Shown here in pieces: positions 20,690-32,089 of a stretch of 64,000 bases of DNA. Within the stretch, counting starts at the first letter, position 1. Each line of letters opens with the position of its first letter. The stretch comes from Ulva prolifera (Eukaryota; Chlorophyta; Ulvophyceae; Ulvales; Ulvaceae). The translations under genes and the position numbers were made by a program. The notes under the pieces are model-generated. The model was not told the DNA's origin. It was given only the letters and a program-made list of their open reading frames with translations, and did not search any database. The DNA is taken from contig CM041196.1 of NCBI GenBank assembly GCA_023078555.1, forward strand, positions 12,356,985 through 12,420,984, read 5' to 3'.

Positions 20690-21897
20690 TGCACCCCCCA
20701 ATCACTGCCATCTCAAGGCCGCGTCAGCTTGTCCGCCGCAGGCATCAGCCCCGCCTTCCGCGGCATCCACTCACACACCACGTTCACCCCGCTCCCCTGC
20801 ACCTCTAGCCACACCTCCTTCACTTCCGCCACAGCCGCCTCCAGTCCAAGCTGCTGCCCCGCACGTTCCACCTTTGGGGCGGCGGCTGCGCCGGCTGCCT
20901 GCTGCATCTCGCGCGCATGCCGCGCCGCAGCCCGCACGATCACCGCAGCCGCACGCGCCTTGTCAGCGGCAGCCTGTGCCGCCGCCGACGATGACGCCAC
21001 CGCCTCGAGCAACTCCGCGGTGTCTGCGGCCGCCGATGCCACGCCGGCAAGCGCCACGGCCGCCGCTCCGAGGGTCCGGGTGAGCTCCGCATGCATTGCC
21101 GGAGACACCGTGACTGGGCCCTGAGGCGGGGTGGTCTCACTCTTGCTCCCCAACACGGGCTGATCGTCGGCATGTGACAGAACCCGCGTCGATGCCACCC
21201 ACGCGTCTGCGGCTGCCGCCTCGATGTGCTGCGCCTCCCCCCGGCTCGTCTTGAGCCGCTCCACGAGCGCCGCTGTGGCCTTCGCGGCAGCGCGGTGGTG
21301 AGCACATGCCTCCTCTCCCCACTCAATCATCTGCTTCGCATGGCCGCGCACATTGGTCTCCAAACCATGCAGCCGGTTGCGGTGTCTCCGCAGCGCAGCG
21401 GCGTCCACATGAACCAACCGACCCACGGAATCGGGGGCACCACCTGCAGCCACATCGTCAAGCGGCGGCAATACCCCCGTCCCCAGGTGCAGCAGCGAGC
21501 TAGGGGCCTGCATGACCGCGTTGACTTGCCGCACAGCCTCCGCGTTGTCGTTATGGACGACCAGCGTCGTCCCTCGCAGCTCCTCCGCAGCATGCGTCCG
21601 CAGAAATTCCCGCACGGCGCGCGCTATGCCCGACAGCTCCAGCCACTGTGTATCCAATCGCGGAGAGCTCGGCGCCGTCTCGGGCTCGGAGGGCACAGCA
21701 AGGCACATCCGCCAGTGCGGGGGGTGCATTGGCAGGCCGCCGCGCTCTGCCGGTAGGCTGTGCAGTGCGTGCTGTGCGGCGTCGGGGGTGGAGGCGCGGC
21801 CGCGGGCGGAGGCCGTGCGGGGCTCGTCCGTGAGTGGCCGGGCGGCGACGGCGCCGTGAAACGCGGTGCCGGAGTCGACGAACAGATGCAGTGCCAC
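20690..21897 (-). mobile_element. DIRS-like retrotransposon fragment, RNase H region
   Basis: A 394-residue - strand frame opens ALHLFVDSGTAFHGAVAARP. It has the RNase H pattern with ..LSGIARAVREFLRTHA.., TTLVVHNDNAEAVRQVNAV (D-N-x-A strand) and, after an inserted Ala-rich helical stretch, VNVVCEWMPRKAGLMPAADK with LTRP. That matches the 'W-x-P-R-x..N..AD-x-L-S/T-R' end of RNase H in DIRS/Ngaro-type elements. No reverse transcriptase upstream (higher coordinates) and no tyrosine recombinase was found, so this is a fragment. The frame is uninterrupted over its length. Confidence 0.65.
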
Positions 21898-22110
21898 AGG
21901 GGCCGCGGCTGCGGAGGAGCCTGCATCGGTGGATCAGGCACTTGTGCTCCGTGAGAGGTCACGGCAGGACATGCAGTGGTCGGAAGCAGACAGTGGCACT
22001 GAGGAGGAGGATGCATGGATATTTGCGACGCAGTCTGATTCAGGGAAGATCGTATTGACTGAGCATGCATGCAGCAGTGCACCGTCAATGTCAGTGAGCC
22101 CGTGTTTTGT
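21898..22110. repeat. Flank shared by DIRS-like fragments
   Basis: The sequence from CAGATGCAGTGCCACAGGGG to GAGCCCGTGTTTTGTTCCAG is nearly identical to 34570-34810 and related to 13880-14120, 36865-37090 and 57480-57705. It probably belongs to the element. Confidence 0.6.
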
Positions 22111-25060
22111 TCCAGTGACAGACACTACAAGAATCTCGACTGCCCTGTGCGTGCAGTTGGGGCAGTTTTTGACTGGGAGCTTGGTGCTGATCTCGGACGT
22201 ATGGGACAGATCTGTCTAGATATATGGGCACTAATGCTAGCGCCCTTGGGCTGCTCCTGGCATGGGGCAGATGCGATCAACTGCGCGATCCAGCCCAATA
22301 CGGGATAGACTTCAGTAACGCGAACGCCATTCAACTAATAAATATACTGTCTTGCTTGTAGCAGGACAAAGTGCGTGAAACGGCGCTGGCTCGGCGCATT
22401 GGGCGGTGCGTGACGAACAGCACCAAGCATGTTTGGTGAACAGCACTTGTGGCAGGAGGACGATTGCGACCTGGTTTCGACGCACGGTATTGATACAGAT
22501 GATAGCAAAGTGTATGCACACTACCAGGCTTTGTACGCAGCGTTGTCTCGCATCTTCTGATCATGCCGAGAGATGCATCGGTTGCTCGCGGCTGGTACAT
22601 GCAACGATGCCATAGATCTGGACGGCGACAGCGGCCACAATCTTGCCCAATAAGTTGTTGTACTGTCACATCATTACTTTGACAACACTTGCGTGTTTGC
22701 TTGCGTTTGTACTGCGCAAATGAGCTTTTTACAGGCTTGTAAAGGCTGTGGCAGCCCTGTGTGATTGAGCACCAAGAGGAGCATGATTGTGTCCTTAATG
22801 AATTGTGGGATGCAAGAGTACATGGCATACTGACACTTTTGCTCGAATATGGGGCACATATCCCGAAAATGGGGCAGAAACATCACATAATACTATTTGG
22901 GGCAGAAAACAATGCACTGCAATGGTGAGGATCAGCAAGCACTACATTATGGCATAGCCTGCTACAGCACGGCTGTACAGGCATGATCATCAGAGCATCA
23001 GACTATATTGAAGCTGCTTCAGATTACACTGTACTCAGCTGGCCTGAGTTGGCCTTCTCATCAAAACCGTACGCTGGTAGGGCCTGCATAAGGCAGATAA
23101 ATGCTACCATAACCAAAAGAGAAGAATGACCTGCAAAAACATGCAGCATTGTGCATCTGCGTGCATGTCTGGCACTGGAACAGGTGGGGCGTCTTACTTC
23201 TTGTGTTGATGCCGCGTAGTTCTCAATCTCTGCACACTCAGAGGAGCTCAGTCTTGATATACCGAGGTAGGCTATGGTTCACAGCTGAAATAGCAATGGG
23301 CTCTATCTGCAATGGTCTCTGCACTGATGGGCAGCATACCTTTGCACATGGCAGGTTGAAATCAGTGTCCGGCATCCCGACAGTGTTTGTATGCGGCTGA
23401 CCTGCATGCTAGTCTATGTCTCAGCATTGCTGAAGCAGCTGCGAATGAAGAAGTGGGAAACGATGCAACTGTCTACCGTAGCTGGCATGGCGCACTATGG
23501 ACGGCAAATGTGTCCCATCATTGCTGAAGCAGCCATGAATGAAAGAGTAGGCAACAATGCAACTGTCTGTCGTAGCTGACATGGCGCACTTTGTCGCAAA
23601 ACATGTGCACACACTCTCACGCACGGTCAGTGGTAGCAGAGCCGAGGCATCAACAAGTGCATAGCTAGCGCTCACAGAAAACACAGACTCTGTACTGGCC
23701 GAAAGTGTGATAAGGATTCACGTACCTACGAGAGGGTGCGTTGGATTTGCTGAATTGCAGCGGAGCTGCTCGTGATTTGCTGCACCCCGGGGCAGCTTAT
23801 CTGACATGGCTGCAGCAACATGCTTCAATGCCCCAGTGCTCTTGGCATGAATCAGTATCGAGTGTGAAGACCAGCAGAATCTACCTGGAGGTGGTTGATT
23901 GCACCTGACACAAAAAATCGTCCGAGCTGGCTTTGTTGGACTGCAACTAAATCATTGAGAAGGCCCAATGTCCGGTGGTCAAGTCCGAACGCTGGTATGC
24001 CAGCATCCCTGCACAGAAGTCGATGTCATTGCACTCTTCTCGAGAGTAGCTCCATGGAGAATGCCCATGTCGCTACAGTGAGCAGCGTAGGCTACATGGG
24101 GAGGCCATCCAGACTTCTGCAATCGGCGCTCACATAATCTGTTGACGTTCTGAAGCAATCCCGCACAGAGAGAACACACCAATCAAAGCGAACACGATTG
24201 TATGAACGTCTTCATCGAGGCCTTGATGGCGGTGATACGTCCACGCCTAGTTGCCAGCGACGGTGGTACCGCCGTAGTGTGTCTACAGCAGAGCCGAACA
24301 TTGCCAAAACCTGATGATTCGAACACCGTATTCTATAACAGAGTCTGATCTTGCGAAGCTTACTGTCGACGCCCTGAAGTGATCGGCTAGCAAGCGCTGT
24401 AGCTACTAAGCGCTGTAGTACTTCGAGACAGTGTACGTACACGCAACAGTCGCTGAATAAGCACGAACTTCAGAAGGCTACTGAAGGTGATTCAATGTGC
24501 ATGAGGGTGCTGGAGGCTTTGTTAACCGCTTGAATCTACTGAGCCAACTCAGCTGCGAGACCGAGACCCTTCACTTGAGGGCGACATCGTAAGTGGTGAC
24601 GAGTGTGCGTGAAGGCATGCCTCCCTCTCGACGACGGCCACTGGAACAGCGATCAAGTCGCACAAAACTCAGCGCTCTGCTTTTGTATCCAGTACTAGTC
24701 ATAGTAGGGCTATGGAGCGCGCGCTCAGCGCGTGGGCGGGTCTGTCCATACAAGTGCGTGAAAACGAGCCAGCACTTCAAAGGACCACGCTTCGCAGCAC
24801 GCGCATGCCAGTCAAACAATGTGTAGACCATACCAGTGGCAATTCACCCTGCTGCATTAGATGTGCGTAGCTTAGAGGACAGTGCGAGTCGACCAAAAGC
24901 GCCCCTTGGAGCGTTCACGAATGTGCCCCATATGTCCCACTTGGGTGTTCGCCGTTTAAAGGCCCCGTAGCTGTGGTGTGCCAAATGTCTACCTTATTGC
25001 CTTGGTGCGGCATGTGATCAAAGCGCCCGTGGACGCCAGCCAGCGAAACAGCCCCAAATG
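22111..25060. other. Unique, lower-GC region with possible ankyrin-repeat remnants
   Basis: Less GC-rich than the rest and unrelated to the tandem family. On the + strand near 22765-23000 a frame reads VHGILTLLLEYGAHIP and then, after a frame change, DQQALHYGIACYSTAV. On the - strand near 24170-23980 there is PHVAYAAHCSDMGILHGA. These recall ankyrin repeats (LLexGA, ALHyA), but stops interrupt all frames. No intact gene is present. 24240-25060 shows nothing recognisable. Confidence 0.35.
23427..23610 (+). repeat. Tandem duplication of about 92 bp
   Basis: CATTGCTGAAGCAGC begins two adjacent copies (about 23425-23517 and 23518-23609), both ending GGCATGGCGCACT or GACATGGCGCACT. They differ by a few substitutions and small indels. 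Confidence 0.65.
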
Positions 25061-25074
25061 AAGACTAGGGCTGT

Positions 25075-25470
25075 TCACCTCTCAACCCAACAGCCCCTAA
25101 TCCATATGGGGCACCTTGTTGAACCTTGGGGCTGCCGTGTTTCTTGTAGTGAGAGATTCCACAGTGGCAACTGAGGTGGGCGTGCCCGAATGGTGGATGC
25201 CACCACGGCAGGGTATACTTCCAGGGGGAACAGATTGACAACATTGTGTGGAGCGTTGGGACATACATGACCGTCATTGGCGATGCCTGCAGCCTGGTTG
25301 GCCTGCCGAGGCATGAAGTAGACTGCCCATCTGGACCATCCTTGATGATGCTGGCAACAGGTCGGACCTCTGCATGTGCCACAATGAGGTGATGTGAAGG
25401 CAGAGGTAGCCAGGAAGCTGGCTGACCAGGCGCTGAGTGTGCTTTGTAGCCGTTATTATTATTCTCAAGC
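25075..25470. repeat. Composite repeat, partial copy c
   Basis: Matches 34820-35120 and, less closely, 14130-14370 and 37100-37350: GATTCCACAGTGGCAACTGA, GCCTGCAGCCTGGTTGGCC, GACCAGGCGCTGAGTGTG. It is truncated after GTAGCCGTT at about 25452. No coding assignment. Confidence 0.6.
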
Positions 25471-26236
25471 ATGTACACAGATAATCGCACTATTTTCTTT
25501 TGCGCTCCGCTGACGGTGCGCCCGGAGTTTACAATGGCTACCGTCTCCGAATCCATGACGTTCACCCAACAGAGACCCTGCTACAAGTGCGACTACGATC
25601 ACAATAAAGATTGGCAATAGACCCTCCCAATGGAGATGTATTTACGAATTGCCGTCGCAGCTCGCGACGTACGCAGGACCAACGTCCCACCGTGCATGTC
25701 CGCGCTGAGACAGGAAGCCACTAGCACGCACATTCAGCGACTTGCCGGATGCTATCGGAGCCAAGCCTGTCAATACTGCAAAATAAACTCATCTAGTCGT
25801 CCACGAAGCCGTCTGTTGACGTAATGCGCTGTGAACAACATGGAACAAAGGCTCACTGTAAGGAGCACTATCAAACACCAGAGACGACTGTCAGCCAGAA
25901 CACGCGCGCATGGAACGGCTCGTCGCATCTGAGCACCGGTGAGGAATTTGTACGTAACTCAGGCTACTCAGAGCGGAGCTCCGTGGCCACCATGGGACAA
26001 ACTACAGATGTTTCGTCGTGATGCCTCATATGCATCCGCACCCATAACGTTGCCGAAACATGCCCGTTCTGCACCACAGCGACATCTATGAATTCAGCAG
26101 GAAATAAACTACCTGCGAGGCCATTCCGCGCTCCATTCAGGGCTCGTTACTTCAAATTCACACGTCCTCAGCCAGTCGCTCACCCTGGTTGCTCACCCCT
26201 TGGTGAGCCAACTTGCTGTGACTCCTGTGCGAGCAT
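25471..26236. other. Unique intergenic stretch before copy 3
   Basis: No homology to the family or to the repeats noticed. Open frames are short and no domain is seen. Confidence 0.4.
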
Positions 26237-26843
26237 CTGTGGAGCGGCGGGCATCAACACGCAGTCCATGCCGGCGGACCGCGTCTGGTCGGTGCGGCAC
26301 CAGAAGTGTCGATGTAGCCTGTTTTTGTAGCTGCACTGCCTGAAAATACACTGGCGTAACCCAGCCGTGTCGGCTGCCGCTGCCGTGCCGGGACTGCTAG
26401 GTGCCACAGTCTCCGCTGAATGCATTGACCAATGTCGCGCTGCAACAGCCACCCTCGCATGGCATGACTGTCAAGACGCAGTGTTGGCAATGCACTGTTC
26501 TGAGCCCGATCTAGAAATCTTACACCAGAATTCGACGCTTCCCTGTGATATTGTGTCCACATGTTTAACAAAGAAGCGATTCACTCTAACGTTGTGCGAC
26601 GCCCCAGGTGTGTGGGCACATCCACAGCGGTACGAGCACACGCAGAGGGGAAAACTTAGCCAGTGTCCTTAAGGACATAGGACACGCAACTGCAGATAGG
26701 TACAGCACGCCCTGGCCTTCTCGACGAGGGTGGCTCGTGGCTCGTTTCTGTACCCTACCAATCCAGGTGGGGCAACGTGAATTCATCACGAGGCATTTCC
26801 AGTGGCGGCAGGTGAGGCGGATATCAGGCTGCGAGCTTTGCAG

Positions 26844-27445
26844 GTCATCGGCCAAGTGATTGAAGCGGGCGATGCATATGAGAACGAGGTGCCGGACAGC
26901 GACCAGCCGAAGGAATGGGCCGGAGCGATTAGGCAAGCAATCGCCTCGGGCAAACTCGCTGTCTCGTCGTGTGTCGTGCTGGGCGTGCCCCTCATGCCAG
27001 CGGGACCTCTGGGGCCCGTCACGCTGCCGTGTTGCAGCTTTGTGGTGTCCCACGCCGGAGCGCAGCAGATGCAGGCGGCCGGAAAGTGCCAGGTGTGCAA
27101 GGCTCCACTACCAGCCAACGCTCAGCTGCCGTGCAACGAGGCGGTTGCAGCAGCCGTTCAAGCTGAGAGCAACGGCTTTGAGCCGAGGGTCTTGAAGCGC
27201 GAAGATGTGATAATCGATGCCAGCGGACAGAACAAGATTGGCTCGGGCGGGGAGGGGACTGTGGTGAGGGGCACACTGCGAGGAGGCAGGGCGGTCGCTG
27301 TGAAGCAGCTACCGCTGCCTGCGGTGGTGGGGGCGAAGGAGGCGGCAGGTGTGAAGCAGGTGGTCTCAGCTTCGTACGTCGCGGGGGTGGCGAGTCCGTA
27401 TGTTTGCAAGCTGCATGGCTACTGCTGGACAGACTCGGAGCTGTG
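26844..27445 (+). pseudogene. U-box-like/kinase N-lobe exon of copy 3
   Basis: 602 nt: the 596-nt exon plus a 6-nt in-frame insertion (GDAYENEV against GDENEV). CSFVV..CKAPLPANAQLPC and KIGSGGEGTVV..VAVKQLPLP are intact. Taken alone this exon would be functional; the frameshift is downstream. Confidence 0.7.
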
Positions 27446-27660
27446 GTGCGCCCGCTTCTGCAGCAGGCTTGTGTTGGTGTCTGTGGATGTGTACATGTGG
27501 AGCTGTGGGTGAGGGACCCCAGGCTCCGGGCGGCATAGCTTACTCTACATGTGTGCATATGCCCTTCTCAGCTCACACCCGGTGCATTTTCCTCAACTGT
27601 GCGAGATGCTCCATACTGCCACACACATGAATCACACCACGTATGTTCCATGCATTGCAG

Positions 27661-28143
27661 GCTCGTCATGGAGCTCTGCGATGGCAGCCTGGCTGACCTC
27701 GTGCCCCGGGTCAGGCATGAACGTGACATATTAGGCCTACCACCTGTGGACACGGTCGCCCTCGGTCTCATGCTGTGCTCCGCGCTGGACGCTGTGCACC
27801 ACAGGGCGCGCTGCCTGCACCTGGACATCACCCCCGGCAATGTCCTGCTGACGGCGCCGACCGGGTCAGGCGAGGCGCGCCGCGTAAAGGCTGTCCGACT
27901 TTGGGCTGTCGAAGCACCTCCCGTCCTGCGTGCTCTCTTCTCTGAAGACGAACGGGCCGCATTCGCTCGTGCATGGAGTGGCCAAGGGCACGCCGGGGTA
28001 CGCGCCCATGGAGCAGCTGCAGCGCAAGGCGCAACGTCGCAGCGACGTGTACAGCCTGGGCGCGACGCTGCTGTACGCGGCCACAGGGGCGCACCCGTTT
28101 GGGGGGGAATCGCTAGAGCTCATCCTCTTCCAGCTGATGTCTG
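27661..28143 (+). pseudogene. Kinase C-lobe exon of copy 3 (frameshifted)
   Basis: LVMELCDGSLADLV and HLDITPGNVLL are intact. After GSGEAR an extra A (..CGTAAAGG..) shifts the frame, so the DFG and activation segment (GTPGYAPMEQ, SDVYSLGATLL) are read in another frame to 28143. Copy 5 has the same 12-nt deletion here without the extra base, so the insertion is specific to copy 3. Confidence 0.75.
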
Positions 28144-28741
28144 GTGCGCTGGACTCCTTGTGGGAACCATGTTCTGTTGATTCGACTGCTGACCAGCGGG
28201 CTGGCTCGGAACCGACTTGAAACCGTTCTGCGGATCAACGGTGTACACGCTGCTCACTTGTTCCAAAACTGCTGTGACCAGATACATGTTTGTCCATTCG
28301 CATGCATGCTGGCATAATCAACACGATCCTTGAGTGCTTATGGAGCGTAGAGGATGTCGCCCATGCGTACGCTCAAGTTGGCTGCGCTGTAGCACCTCGA
28401 GCTCAGCCTGCTGCAGATGGGGTACTCTAGATCTAGAGCTCCCAAGCGCGTGAATGTGTGGTGAGCAGCTATCGCTGTGTCCAGAGTGCATGTTCATGGC
28501 ATATCGCCGCAGCCACCACAATCGTACTCTGTCTCGTCAAGACGACCTTGAGTTGCGCTGTGAATGTTGCCTTGAGATGATTTCCAGGTGGTTTGGCCCA
28601 AAAGTCACATTTTCATTCAATGTTGCCCATGTTCTTAGAGCGACTTCAGGATAAACTACATTCAACAAGATCCTGTAGACTGTGCTCCGGGCGCCTGCAA
28701 GGCCCTTGAGATTCATGTGTGATCGTTGGTGTCCGCTGCAG

Positions 28742-29148
28742 GCAACCCGATGCCGGTCCCCGATCACGTGGAGCCTGCGGCTCTGAAGGACCTCATCACG
28801 TCGATGACATCTGTCGAGGCAGGCGCCAGGCCGGCCCTCGCAGAGGTGCAGCAGAACCTTCAGGCCATTTGCAGTGCTCTGTTGGCGGAGGGCGCGGCGA
28901 CCTGCTTCATTGCGCCACCCGGCCACATGCCGGCCATCAAGGCTCCAGGACGCCACACTGCTGAAAGGAAGTCTGGACTGGACAGTTCTAACAAGGCCAA
29001 GCAGAAGACTGCCACCGTCCATGCGCCTGTGGACTCGATGAGGTCTCTAGCCCTCCAGTCTGCCCCAGAGTCGGACGCGGTGGCGTACGTCCACACAACC
29101 AACAGCCTGCACACCACACAACAAGCGCGGTCAAGTGGCGGTCACGAG
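28742..29148 (+). pseudogene. Kinase tail exon of copy 3
   Basis: 407 nt with intact borders: GNPMPVPDHVEPAALKDLI, EAGARPALAEVQQNL, ends SSGGHE. Few changes from copy 4. It is pseudogenic only because of its context. Confidence 0.65.
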
Positions 29149-29540
29149 GTGTGTCCTTGCACGTGCCGTTGTCACAGAGCAGAGTCTGTGCTGGACATGC
29201 GCAACACAGTACAAGGAGCATATGTCCATAAAACTATGGGTTGTCTGGGATACTCACGTCGGTCGCTGCTTTGCGCTGCAGTTCTACGCGGGAGTTGCCT
29301 GGCTGCTGTGACGTTCGGGGCTACTCAACCCCTGTGATTTGAGATTACATCCGCGCCTGCAGCCAATTCTTTCGTATGGGCTTGTACATGCAAGCACGCG
29401 GGTTTGTTGCGTATGTTACGTTTTCTGCGTTAGCCGAGCACATGGACACAGTCCTCCACCACCAATGTGCCCTCTCCGGGTGCCTCCAGCGCAGGGCATG
29501 CACCTTCAGAGGCACGCCCATGTTCAATCTGCCTTTGCAG

Positions 29541-30142
29541 GATGTGAGCGGGATCCACACCGTGGAGGACTTGCTTTCACGCCTCCATGCCGGCGCGCCC
29601 GGCCGCACCTTCGACTTTTCATTGTCAGGATGTTGCAATGTGTGGCGACACAGCTCTGGCTCTTGTTGGGCACCAACGCACCAGCACCGTGCAACGCCCA
29701 ACTCTGTGCAGGGGGCGTGCTTTTCTGCGAGGGCAATCTTTGCCGCGTGGTTCTCAGAGACTCCACCTTCGAGGGCTGCCGGTTGTCAGTGGGGAGGGGC
29801 GCGGCGGTGCACCTCCACGGCGGCCGCCTGCACGCCCTGCCACCGCAGGTCGCTAAAGAGCGGGTCCTCTGTAGAGCATCTGGTGAGGGCACCACCGTGC
29901 ACGCCACTGGCACCACATTCGACGGCGACATTGACGTATTTTGCGGGGCAGCCTTTACTGGCGAGCACGTACACGTCAGGCTGGGGAGTGAAATTGTATT
30001 TGGCGTTTGGGTCACAGGCAAGGGCAGCCGCGTCACTCTGAGTGGATGTGATGTCGCCTGGGCATCAGGCGCGCCCCCTGGAGTGAGCAATGGTGTGACT
30101 GCAAAGGATGAGGGTGTGCACACCCACATGTGGTCGACATGA
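29541..30142 (+). pseudogene. Deletion fusion of module 1 cap and module 2 coils, copy 3
   Basis: DVSGIHTVEDLLSRLHAGAP is followed by ..TFDF, then at about 29617 the sequence becomes that of the intron at about 8000 in copy 1 (ATTGTCAGGATGTTGCAA). By chance the frame stays open through the former intron. The module 2 coils start at 29712 (LFCEGNLCRVVLRDSTFEG) and run to a stop at 30140-30142, caused by a 14-nt insertion. The missing part is the rest of the cap, all module 1 coils and the module 2 cap. Confidence 0.7.
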
Positions 30143-30405
30143 CCAACTGCACCGTGGTAGCTGGTGACCGCGGCGTGGAGGTGTCAGGACATGCTTGCCT
30201 GCGCGACTGCAGGATCCGGGCGGAAAAGGCCGGGCTGTGGGTCAAGGGGGCGGACTCGACGGTCGAGGCGGTGGGGTGCACCTTCCGCGGCGGAGCATCG
30301 GACGTAGCCATAGCCACCAACGTGGCCGCAGGCAATGTTTCACTGCAAAACTGTGATGTCGAGTCAACGGTGGAGGTTGAGGAAACGCACAGACTGGAGC
30401 TGTGA
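30130..30405 (+). pseudogene. Distal module 2 coils of copy 3
   Basis: After the insertion the coils continue: VDMTNCTVVAGDRGVEV, ACLRDCRIRAEKAG, STVEAVGCTFRGG, NVSLQNCDVES. A further deletion then removes the normal end and the frame stops at 30403-30405. The donor region has become GTGCAGTCG. Confidence 0.65.
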
Positions 30406-30782
30406 TAGGAAGGTTAAAAAAAGGTAGCTCGCTGGGTGCAGTCGTAGGCCTAGATCAGCTTCACATACGCACGATTGCGGTTGCAAGAGCTGCGATGTGC
30501 GCTCTGACTCCGCATCATGTGTGTGCACGCCTGAGGTTGCGAGCGGCTTGAGGGTCTGGGGTCGCCCATCACCTGCGACTCAGCCACTGTGTATGTGCAG
30601 CGGGTATCGGGGCCTGGCATGGGTATCGGTCGTCACAACTGCGGTCGGAGCGGGTCACCGCACAATGCCACGGGCACTTTGACCATGAACCGGGGTCTCC
30701 AGGCTAGGTGGGACCAGGTCCAGCATGCTGTTATAGATCGCATGACTTCTGCTTTTGTGCTGCACGTTACGAAAACTAATAG

Positions 30783-30917
30783 AAGTTTATAATCGCCTTC
30801 CTCGGTGGCGTCTTTGCCATTTCAAAGTCTTACATCTGGCTTTTGAAACATGCCGTCACCGCGTTGGGTATTGCTATCCATATAGCTTGGCGTTGCATGG
30901 AGACGGGTACCTCGGAG
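30783..30917 (+). other. Hydrophobic exon of copy 3 (open)
   Basis: AAG TTT ATA ATC... encodes KFIIAFLGGVFAISKSYIWL and continues LLKHAVTALGIAIHIAW. 135 nt, phase 0, acceptor AATAG, donor GTATTG. Open reading in a copy that is otherwise a pseudogene may be chance or show that the decay is recent. Confidence 0.55.
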
Positions 30918-31009
30918 GTATTGACAGCTCCGTTCCAGAAGGAGGAGAGTGCAACCACCATTCACCCCCCCTTAGTCATCAACTGATAACCGCGTCTTAA
31001 CCACTGCAG

Positions 31010-31311
31010 GCCGGTGACTGTTGCGCCACACATTGCTCTGCGTCGGGTGAAAAGTTTGGTGTATCTGTTTGTTACAAGGGCAAAGCTAGAGAATTGCTAT
31101 GTGTTCAGTTGCTTTCGGTGGACGTCTCTTGACGCGGGCACTTGCCTGTGGATGGTGTGGGTGGGAGACACACTGTACGGCATGCGAGCGAGTCACACGC
31201 GAGTGTTCGGGCACAAATTACCTGCAGCGGAACAGCGGGGACGCCTGTGACCACGCCATGATCGTACCCCAGGGACGCTGCCTGAGGGAACCTGCCTGGT
31301 TACAGCGCTGA
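31010..31311 (+). other. Cysteine-rich segment of copy 3
   Basis: The first frame, AGDCCATHCSASGEKFGVSV, stops at 31130-31132. The second frame, 31138-31311, ACGWCGWETHCTACERV, ends AWLQR. Only one of the known copies (copy 1, 9549) keeps an AG directly before the second frame, so a splice acceptor there is unlikely in this copy. Confidence 0.45.
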
Positions 31312-31413
31312 ACAAATCCACTGTGACACTGTGCGCATGGACGGTGTTGATCTGAGGCGGTCGCAGGTATGTGCCGTGTGCTAGTGCTTGCATACGTGTG
31401 TGATGCCCTCATA

Positions 31414-31837
31414 TCATGTATAGGTAGTCAAATGAGTCATGTGGCTACCTGCCTGCTTGATGGACTCGATTATGTGGATGTCAGCAATCACTGTACGACC
31501 TTGCATGTGTATTGTACGCGATAAATCACCAAACATGCGTGTAATGCCCATTTTGCAGCAGTCAAACGAAGTGGTCGCTGCCGCCGCTGCCGCTACGCCG
31601 GCGCCATGGCTGCTAAGCCGGTAATCCGCCGCTTGGACCCGCCCCTTCACCCACAGAGCATCACTGTCCGCACTCACCACCGTGTCGCGCATGCATGCCT
31701 GTGCCCCGGTATCTACCTGGACCCCTCTCACCGTGCAGTCAGACAAGCTCACCGTCGCATCCCTTGTGAACAGTCACCGCGCGTCACGTCCCTGAGTGTA
31801 AACCGGCCGTGCTGGCCTTCGCACACGAGGGTGCAAC
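31414..31837 (-). pseudogene. Module 2-like exon of convergent relative m3
   Basis: - strand acceptor GTGTGCAG before 31837. It begins like m4 (CTLVCEGQHGRFTL) but a small deletion near 31765 breaks the frame. The distal frame reads VSLSDCTVRGVQV, ACMRDTVVSADSDALWVKG, FDCCKMGITRMFG. Tail to tail with copy 3, about 100 nt apart. Confidence 0.55.
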
Positions 31838-31924
31838 CTGCACACAGCTCTGGATGGGCTGGGGCTGCCATGGCAATCTTCGAGGGCAGTGCTGCTGCCC
31901 TTGCGCCGGGGCCGCCCATGGAGC

Positions 31925-32089
31925 CACGACTCCTCTGCCATTGAACAGCTCACGCTTGGAGTTGGCGATTTCCATGCGGCAGTTCAGGCGCAGCTTTGCG
32001 CCGTGGTTGTTGAAGTTGTGGGCCATGTGGAGCGGGCAGGACTCTAGGCGCTCGAACAGGATATTCACGGTGCGAATGCCAGCGGCGTC
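31925..32089 (-). pseudogene. Cap exon of convergent relative m3 (acceptor lost)
   Basis: DAAGIRTVNILFERLESCPL is a diverged form of DVSGIRTVEDLFARLDAG. It continues ..NFNNHGAKLRLNCRMEIANS. In m4 the exon follows GTGCAG; here the bases read GTGCTG, so the splice acceptor is gone. Confidence 0.55.

Larger units (their letters stand above)
26237..31311 (+). pseudogene. Copy 3 of the family, truncated and internally deleted pseudogene
   Basis: Homology begins at 26237 within the last part of the coiled-coil exon. Exons: 26237-26291 (partial), 26844-27445, 27661-28143, 28742-29148, 29541 to about 29617 (partial cap), 29712 to about 30400, 30783-30917, 31010-31132 and 31138-31311. Lesions: no N-terminus; a +1 frameshift before the DFG motif near 27885; a deletion of about 2.4 kb joining the module 1 cap to the intron before the module 2 coils; a 14-nt insertion near 30115; and loss of the end GGLKKLARW. 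The hydrophobic and Cys-rich exons are nevertheless open. Confidence 0.75.

Noticed and set aside
20713-21897. RNase H frame as a host gene
   Set aside because: Multiple truncated copies, LTRP/DLFAS/YAFPP signatures and breakpoints inside repeats point to a retroelement.
22331-22828. 165-codon - strand frame in the low-GC island
   Set aside because: No domain; ankyrin-like signals lie on other frames; likely chance.
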